Part shown: piece after piece, positions 60,934 through 64,000 of the stretch
Numbering within the stretch: position 1 is the first letter of the stretch
Layout of the letters: every line of letters starts with the position of its first letter
Source of the DNA: Flavobacterium fluviale
GTDB lineage: Bacteria; Bacteroidota; Bacteroidia; Flavobacteriales; Flavobacteriaceae
Assembly (NCBI RefSeq): GCF_003312915.1
Contig: NZ_CP030261.1
Coordinates: 4,464,001 to 4,528,000, forward strand
Direction of reading: 5' to 3'
Length of the DNA: 64,000 bases
Program-made: the position numbers and the translations under genes
Notes under the pieces: model-generated
Database searches by the model: none
Told to the model about the DNA's origin: nothing
Seen by the model: only the letters and a program-made list of their open reading frames with translations

Positions 60934-61050
60934 TGGAACAGGTGGGATTCGAACCCACGACCCGGACATTAAAAGTGTACGAAGTAAGTTTTAATTGACC
61001 TTTGAAGGATAATTTCAAAACTACCTGCTCTACCGCTGAGCTACTGTCCC
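60934..61050 (-). ncRNA. tRNA-like RNA with replaced anticodon domain
   Basis: On the minus strand: acceptor GGGACAG pairs with CTGTTCC (one G-T), then discriminator A; D arm GCTC-AGCGGTA-GAGC; T arm GTGGG-TTCGAAT-CCCAC. Between the D and T arms lie ~70 nt instead of ~25. They contain a TTTGAA-ATTATCC-TTCAAA hairpin (7-nt loop) and one copy of the 20-nt motif. Total 117 nt. CCA is not encoded. It cannot be an ordinary tRNA unless an insert is removed. It is in the leader of the TerD-domain gene, next to rtcB. Confidence 0.75.
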
Positions 61051-61174
61051 CATATAATAGTAGAATAAAAAGGTAATGGTGTAAGTGTTTACGTGGAAGG
61101 TATTTCGAAGTAACTCCAACTTGACCTGTTTTATTCTTTCTTTATCTCTATGAACGTTTGTTTTTATTTCTGAA

Positions 61175-61212
61175 CAAAGATTTTAAAACTAGTGCGCAGT
61201 TATTTTGCGTAG
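61175..61212 (-). promoter_or_regulatory. Operator-promoter copy B (tRNA-like/TerD transcript)
   Basis: AGTGCGCAGTTATTTTGCGT (61191-61210) plus AG, then 12 bases, then TTTG on the minus strand (61178-61175) followed by TTCAGAAATAAAA. Closest promoter to the tRNA-like array. Confidence 0.7.
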
Positions 61213-61263
61213 TAAAAATTTTGTTTTAATTGTTGAGAAATAGTATTCGTTTTATTTCTTGAA

Positions 61264-61301
61264 CAAATATTTCAAAACCACTACGCAATTATTTTGCGCA
61301 G
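61264..61301 (-). promoter_or_regulatory. Operator-promoter copy A (tandem, upstream)
   Basis: ACTACGCAATTATTTTGCGC (61280-61299) plus AG, a better palindrome (ACTACGCA and TGCGCAGT arms), then 12 bases, then TTTG on the minus strand (61267-61264) and TTCAAGAAATAAAA. About 89 bp upstream of copy B. Confidence 0.7.
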
Positions 61302-61323
61302 TAAAAAAAGAATTTTAAATTTG
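61293..61323 (+). promoter_or_regulatory. Divergent promoter of the HD-domain gene
   Basis: TTTG at 61293-61296, 19 bases, then TAAATTTG at 61316-61323, 13 bases before the HD gene start. The -33 element lies inside operator copy A, so one bound protein could affect both directions. Confidence 0.65.
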
Positions 61324-61336
61324 AGTAAAAAACAAC

Positions 61337-61951
61337 ATGAATTTAGAGAAAATTTATTCTGAATTACTCTCAAATATTGGCTTTTCAGCAAATGAAATTC
61401 AGCAGAACTGGTTGGATTTAGAAAAGGCATATTCCAAAAAATCAAGGCATTATCATAATCTCACACATTTAAAAGAAATGATAGAAAGCTTTGAAACCTA
61501 TTCTAATAGGCTTCAAAATCCGAATGAAATATTATTTTCTATTTTTTATCATGATTATGTTTATTCGGCTTCAAAAAAAGACAACGAACTCAAAAGTGCT
61601 GAGTATGCTTTGTCGATTTTACCTGAAAATGTCGATCTAAATAAACAATTGGTTTTTGATGCCATCTGCGCTACACAAAAACATCAGCAAAATGAAATTG
61701 AAGATATCAATTGGTTAATCGATTTTGATTTGAAAATCCTTGCGAAAGATTGGGACGATTATAAAATCTATTTTGAACAGATTAGAAAAGAATATCGCAT
61801 TTATCCTGATTTTCTATACAAACCCGGGCGTGCCAAAGCGTTGAAACATTTTCTGGAAAATGAGTTTATTTTTCAAACTGAAGAATTCAGGAGTTTCTAT
61901 GAGGAAAAAGCTAGACAAAATATCGAAAAGGAAATTTCAATATTAACATAA
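61337..61951 (+). CDS. HD-superfamily metal-dependent phosphohydrolase-like protein
   Basis: 204 residues. SRHYHNLTHLKEMIESFETY (H-Y-H-N), ILFSIFYHDYVYSASKKDNE (HD) and AICATQKH then WLIDFDLKILAKDWDDYKIY (distal D) match the 'predicted metal-dependent HD superfamily phosphohydrolase' family. These hydrolyse nucleotides or phosphates; substrate unknown. Divergent from the tRNA-like/TerD transcript with a shared operator, so probably co-regulated. Confidence 0.85.
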   Translation: MNLEKIYSELLSNIGFSANEIQQNWLDLEKAYSKKSRHYHNLTHLKEMIESFETYSNRLQNPNEILFSIFYHDYVYSASKKDNELKSAEYALSILPENVDLNKQLVFDAICATQKHQQNEIEDINWLIDFDLKILAKDWDDYKIYFEQIRKEYRIYPDFLYKPGRAKALKHFLENEFIFQTEEFRSFYEEKARQNIEKEISILT

Positions 61952-61970
61952 AGTATATCTGTAGAGACGC

Positions 61971-62032
61971 ACTGCAGTGCGTCTACGCAACGAATATCCA
62001 CAATACGTAGACGCACTGCGGTGCGTCTCTAC
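61971..62032. repeat. GACGCACTGCAGTGCGTC palindromic repeat pair
   Basis: GTAGAGACGCACTGCAGTGC and ACGCACTGCGGTGCGTCTCT are two facing copies of a palindromic unit. Related units occur at 56522 and 58380. It fills most of the gap between the HD and WYL genes. Confidence 0.75.
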
Positions 62033-62059
62033 AATACAAACCGAAAAACAAACATTTTT

Positions 62060-63097
62060 ATGTCACAAAACAAAAACGCCTTAATCCGCTATAAAACAAT
62101 CGATAAATGCCTCCAAAATAAATACAGGCAATGGACACTCGAAGATTTAATAGAAGAATGTTCTGAAGCATTATTTGAATACGAAGGACGCCAAAATCCA
62201 ATCAGCAAGCGAACGATTCAAATGGATATTCAGCTGATGCGAAGTGAAAAACTGGGTTACAATGCGCCAATTGTCGTTTACGATAAAAAGTTTTATAAAT
62301 ATGAAGACGAAGATTTTTCGATAACCGATATTCCGCTGACGGAAACCGATATGAATGTTTTAACTGAAACCGTTTCGATGTTGAAACAATTCAAGGATTT
62401 CTCTTTATTTAATGATGTATCCGATATTTTACAGCGTTTAGAGGATAAAATCTATTCTGAAAAATCACATACCAAGCCCGTAATTTATCTGGATAAAAAT
62501 GAGAAACTAAAAGGACTGCATTATCTGGATGAAATATATCAGGCGATAATCAAAAAAATGGTCCTGATTATTACTTATAAGTCTTTTAAATCTGCAGAAG
62601 AAACCAAATTTCATTTTCATCCTTTTATATTAAAGGAATTCAATAACCGCTGGTTTCTAATCGGAAAGAAAAAAGCCTCACAGCCGATTACCAATTTAGC
62701 TTTGGACAGAATCATTTCTATTGATTATGATTTCAATCTTCCTTATCTGGAAGAAGATTTTGATGCCGATTCCTATTATAAAGATGTAATTGGGGTTACT
62801 GTGAATTCAGGGTTAAACGCAAGACGAATCGAAATCTGGGTAGATGCGTCGAATGCCCCTTATGTATTGACAAAACCTTTACACACTTCCCAGCGATTAA
62901 TTAAGGAAAATGAGGACGGAAGTATTATTGTGCATTTATATGTAATACCTAATTATGAAATGGAAAGACTCTTATTAGGTTTTGGAAGCTGTCTTGAAAT
63001 TTTAAGACCTGAAAGTCTGAGAAATCGTATGAAAAAAATACTTCAAGATGCCATTTCGCGCTACGATTATGAAAATTCAACTGAAATAAATGCATAA
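62060..63097 (+). CDS. WYL-domain transcriptional regulator
   Basis: 345 residues from the ATG at 62060 (MSQNKNALIRYKTIDKCLQN); an upstream ATG at 62021 lies in the palindromic repeat. An N-terminal winged helix (~residues 8-90: TLEDLIEECSEALFEYEG, ISKRTIQMDIQLMRSEKLG) precedes a WYL domain (~145-235: KMVLIITYKSF, HPFILKEFNNRWFLIGKKKA) and a WCX-type C terminus (EMERLLLGFGSCLEILRPES). WYL domains sense ligands, often nucleic acid or nucleotide. It is the nearest regulator to the shared 22-bp operator. Confidence 0.9.
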   Translation: MSQNKNALIRYKTIDKCLQNKYRQWTLEDLIEECSEALFEYEGRQNPISKRTIQMDIQLMRSEKLGYNAPIVVYDKKFYKYEDEDFSITDIPLTETDMNVLTETVSMLKQFKDFSLFNDVSDILQRLEDKIYSEKSHTKPVIYLDKNEKLKGLHYLDEIYQAIIKKMVLIITYKSFKSAEETKFHFHPFILKEFNNRWFLIGKKKASQPITNLALDRIISIDYDFNLPYLEEDFDADSYYKDVIGVTVNSGLNARRIEIWVDASNAPYVLTKPLHTSQRLIKENEDGSIIVHLYVIPNYEMERLLLGFGSCLEILRPESLRNRMKKILQDAISRYDYENSTEINA

Positions 63098-63268
63098 TTT
63101 TTTAAAGAATATCGAATTAAATTCGATTTAAAAACCAAAAAGAGATTTTTACAACACTAAAAATGTTAAAATCTAAAAAAAGAATAGTATATTTCACTTA
63201 AAATAAACCACCAAAACCCTCTAAATCAGGGATATTTTATAACTAACCAAAAAATTATTAAAAAATTA

Positions 63269-63280
63269 TATGCATGCATA
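63269..63280. promoter_or_regulatory. Perfect palindrome over the MarR gene promoter
   Basis: TATGCATGCATA is a perfect 12-bp palindrome, 12 bp upstream of the -7 box and therefore over the -33 region. Likely the autoregulatory MarR operator. Confidence 0.55.
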
Positions 63281-63292
63281 GTATTTTTTAAT

Positions 63293-63300
63293 TATATTTG
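63293..63300 (+). promoter_or_regulatory. -7 box TATATTTG of the MarR gene
   Basis: A perfect TAnnTTTG, ending 18 bases before the MarR start codon. Confidence 0.65.
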
Positions 63301-63318
63301 AAATCGATATAGTTACCT

Positions 63319-63777
63319 ATGAAAGACAAAACGATAGATTATATTTTGAGAGCGACATGGCAAGCTGTTTCAAGAATGTATAATGAAGAGGCTGCCAAAT
63401 ATGATGCGACAATGGCAACAGGATTTGCTCTTTTAAGTATGGACAAGGAAGAAGGAACTCCATCAACCGCTTTAGGTCCGAGAATGGGCATGGAAGCCAC
63501 CAGCTTAACTAGAACACTTAAATCTATGGAAGAAAAAGGTTTAATTGTTCGCAAAAAGAACCCAAGCGATGGTCGAGGCGTACTAATTTACCTGACCGAT
63601 TTTGGAAAAGAAAAAAGAGATTTATCTAAAAATACAGTTCTGAAGTTTAATGAAAGCGTTAGAAAACATGTTTCAGACGAAAAACTAAAACATTTTATCG
63701 AAGTTTCTGAAATCATAAACGAATTAATTCAGGACAAAAATATTTTCAATCATACAGAAAACACAGAAAATGAATAA
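63319..63777 (+). CDS. MarR-family transcriptional regulator
   Basis: 152 residues. AVSRMYNEEAAKYDATMATG, GPRMGMEATSLTRTLKSMEE, KGLIVRKKNPSDGRGVLIYL and TDFGKEKRDLSK form the MarR winged helix (wing with D-x-R-G). It is 52 bases before a 3-hydroxyacyl-CoA dehydrogenase gene, an arrangement typical of Bacteroidota fatty-acid oxidation operons, so acyl-CoA is a plausible effector. A palindrome at 63269 suggests autoregulation. Confidence 0.92.
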   Translation: MKDKTIDYILRATWQAVSRMYNEEAAKYDATMATGFALLSMDKEEGTPSTALGPRMGMEATSLTRTLKSMEEKGLIVRKKNPSDGRGVLIYLTDFGKEKRDLSKNTVLKFNESVRKHVSDEKLKHFIEVSEIINELIQDKNIFNHTENTENE

Positions 63778-63829
63778 TCTTCTTTAAAGAGAAAATTCAA
63801 ATTCTACCCAAAAAACAAATTTTACAAAT

Positions 63830-64000
63830 ATGAAACGCACAATTAAAAAAGTTGCTGTAATTGGATCCGGAATTATGGGTTCAGGTATAGCTTGTCATTT
63901 TGCTAACATTGGTGTCGAAGTTTTACTTCTGGACATTGTACCGCGTGAACTGACCGAAGCTGAAGCTAAAAAAGGATTAACACTTGAAAGTAAAGCCGTT
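63830..64000 (+). CDS. 3-hydroxyacyl-CoA dehydrogenase, N-terminal part (3' end outside window)
   Basis: 57 residues are visible. KKVAVIGSGIMGSGIACHFA is the NAD-binding GxGxxG Rossmann start of 3-hydroxyacyl-CoA dehydrogenases, continuing NIGVEVLLLDIVPRELTEAE. It oxidises L-3-hydroxyacyl-CoA in beta-oxidation. The rest of the gene lies beyond the window, so the presence of an enoyl-CoA hydratase domain cannot be judged. It follows the MarR gene by 52 bases and is probably cotranscribed. Confidence 0.85.
   Translation, partial: MKRTIKKVAVIGSGIMGSGIACHFANIGVEVLLLDIVPRELTEAEAKKGLTLESKAV

Larger units (their letters stand above)
60745..61126 (-). repeat. Five-copy 20-nt motif GGTCAA-N7-TTACTTY
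   Basis: Exact 20-nt units on the minus strand lie at 61126-61107, 61000-60981, 60925-60906, 60830-60811 and 60764-60745. For example GGTCAATTAAAACTTACTTC at 61000 and GGTCAAGTGTTTCTTACTTC at 60764. GGTCAA and TTACTT are invariant; the seven-base middle varies. Start-to-start distances are 126, 75, 95 and 66. Two units can form AAGT/ACTT hairpins. One lies within the tRNA-like element, one just 5' of a T-arm. The promoters at 61175 and 61264 point towards them. Confidence 0.85.

Noticed and set aside
60934..61050. A normal functional tRNA gene
   Set aside because: The D and T arms are about 70 nt apart and no proper anticodon stem is found, so it is listed as a tRNA-like RNA.
60745..61126. 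Reading the five motifs on the plus strand as Ro60-binding Y-RNA helices (GAAGT...TTGACC)
   Set aside because: The plus-strand word resembles the Y-RNA CGAAG/CUUGAC helix, and one G-C to G-U change fits it better. But the tRNA-like arms and both promoters point to the minus strand, and no Ro60 gene is in view.
60745..61126. CRISPR-like interpretation of the five 20-nt motifs
   Set aside because: Spacing is irregular (66-126 bp), the motif centre varies, and no cas genes are nearby.
1..64000. Prophage or integrative element
   Set aside because: No integrase, phage structural gene or attachment repeat was found; tRNA-His has no repeated 3' end nearby.

Overview
The window looks like chromosome of a Flavobacterium-type Bacteroidota. 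The base composition is AT-rich, there are no obvious Shine-Dalgarno sites, and several genes are preceded by the Bacteroidota -7 box TAnnTTTG. The gene content fits too: BshB1, a single-chain iron-sulfur SdaA, DUF4919, a DUF2975/HTH pair and many hydrophobic-leader or lipobox proteins. Intergenic DNA carries dispersed repeats of the kind common in this genus. I see no prophage, IS element, rRNA or CRISPR array.

Layout. 1-21.8 kb (+ strand) is a run of small accessory genes: DUF2314/ankyrin, TPM, suppressor-of-fused, ureohydrolase, two GNATs, three DUF1801 proteins, a truncated YdeI, two SRPBCC proteins, an NmrA-like reductase with its AraC regulator, a serine hydrolase, an MBL hydrolase, a lactonase, a LOG protein, a TlpA-like thioredoxin and a 2H phosphoesterase. 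21.9-24.9 kb (- strand) holds a VOC protein, a lipoprotein and a Kef-type antiporter. 25.1-37.1 kb holds sdaA, panB, a pseudouridine synthase, an aldehyde dehydrogenase, a 1350-residue hybrid histidine kinase and a zinc metallopeptidase. 37.3-39.8 kb holds tRNA-His, bshB1 and two genes probably of menaquinone synthesis. 40-49.4 kb holds a beta-helix lipoprotein, purL, an acyl-CoA ligase and a DEDDh exonuclease.

49.5-55.2 kb (- strand) is accessory: small hypothetical genes, three short unannotated ORFs with their own promoter or terminator signals, a strongly folded leader RNA, and a three-gene ABC-3C-type operon (PD-(D/E)xK nuclease-like effector, middle component, Rad50-like ATPase) that is probably anti-phage.

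55.4-63.1 kb is the most interesting part. It holds tatD, the RNA ligase rtcB and a large RING-like zinc-finger/TerD-domain protein. Upstream of the latter lies an untranslated leader with a tRNA-like element whose anticodon domain is replaced, plus five copies of a 20-nt motif (GGTCAA-N7-TTACTT-Y on the minus strand). A 22-bp quasi-palindrome sits 11-12 bp upstream of a TTTG -7 core at four minus-strand places: before rtcB, twice before the tRNA-like/TerD unit, and before a 52-codon ORF at 50.2 kb. One copy also overlaps the -33 element of a divergent HD-domain gene, followed by a WYL-domain regulator. Together these suggest a coordinately controlled RNA-damage/repair regulon with its own structured RNA.

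The window ends with a MarR regulator, with a perfect palindrome over its promoter, and the start of a 3-hydroxyacyl-CoA dehydrogenase, probably a fatty-acid oxidation operon.
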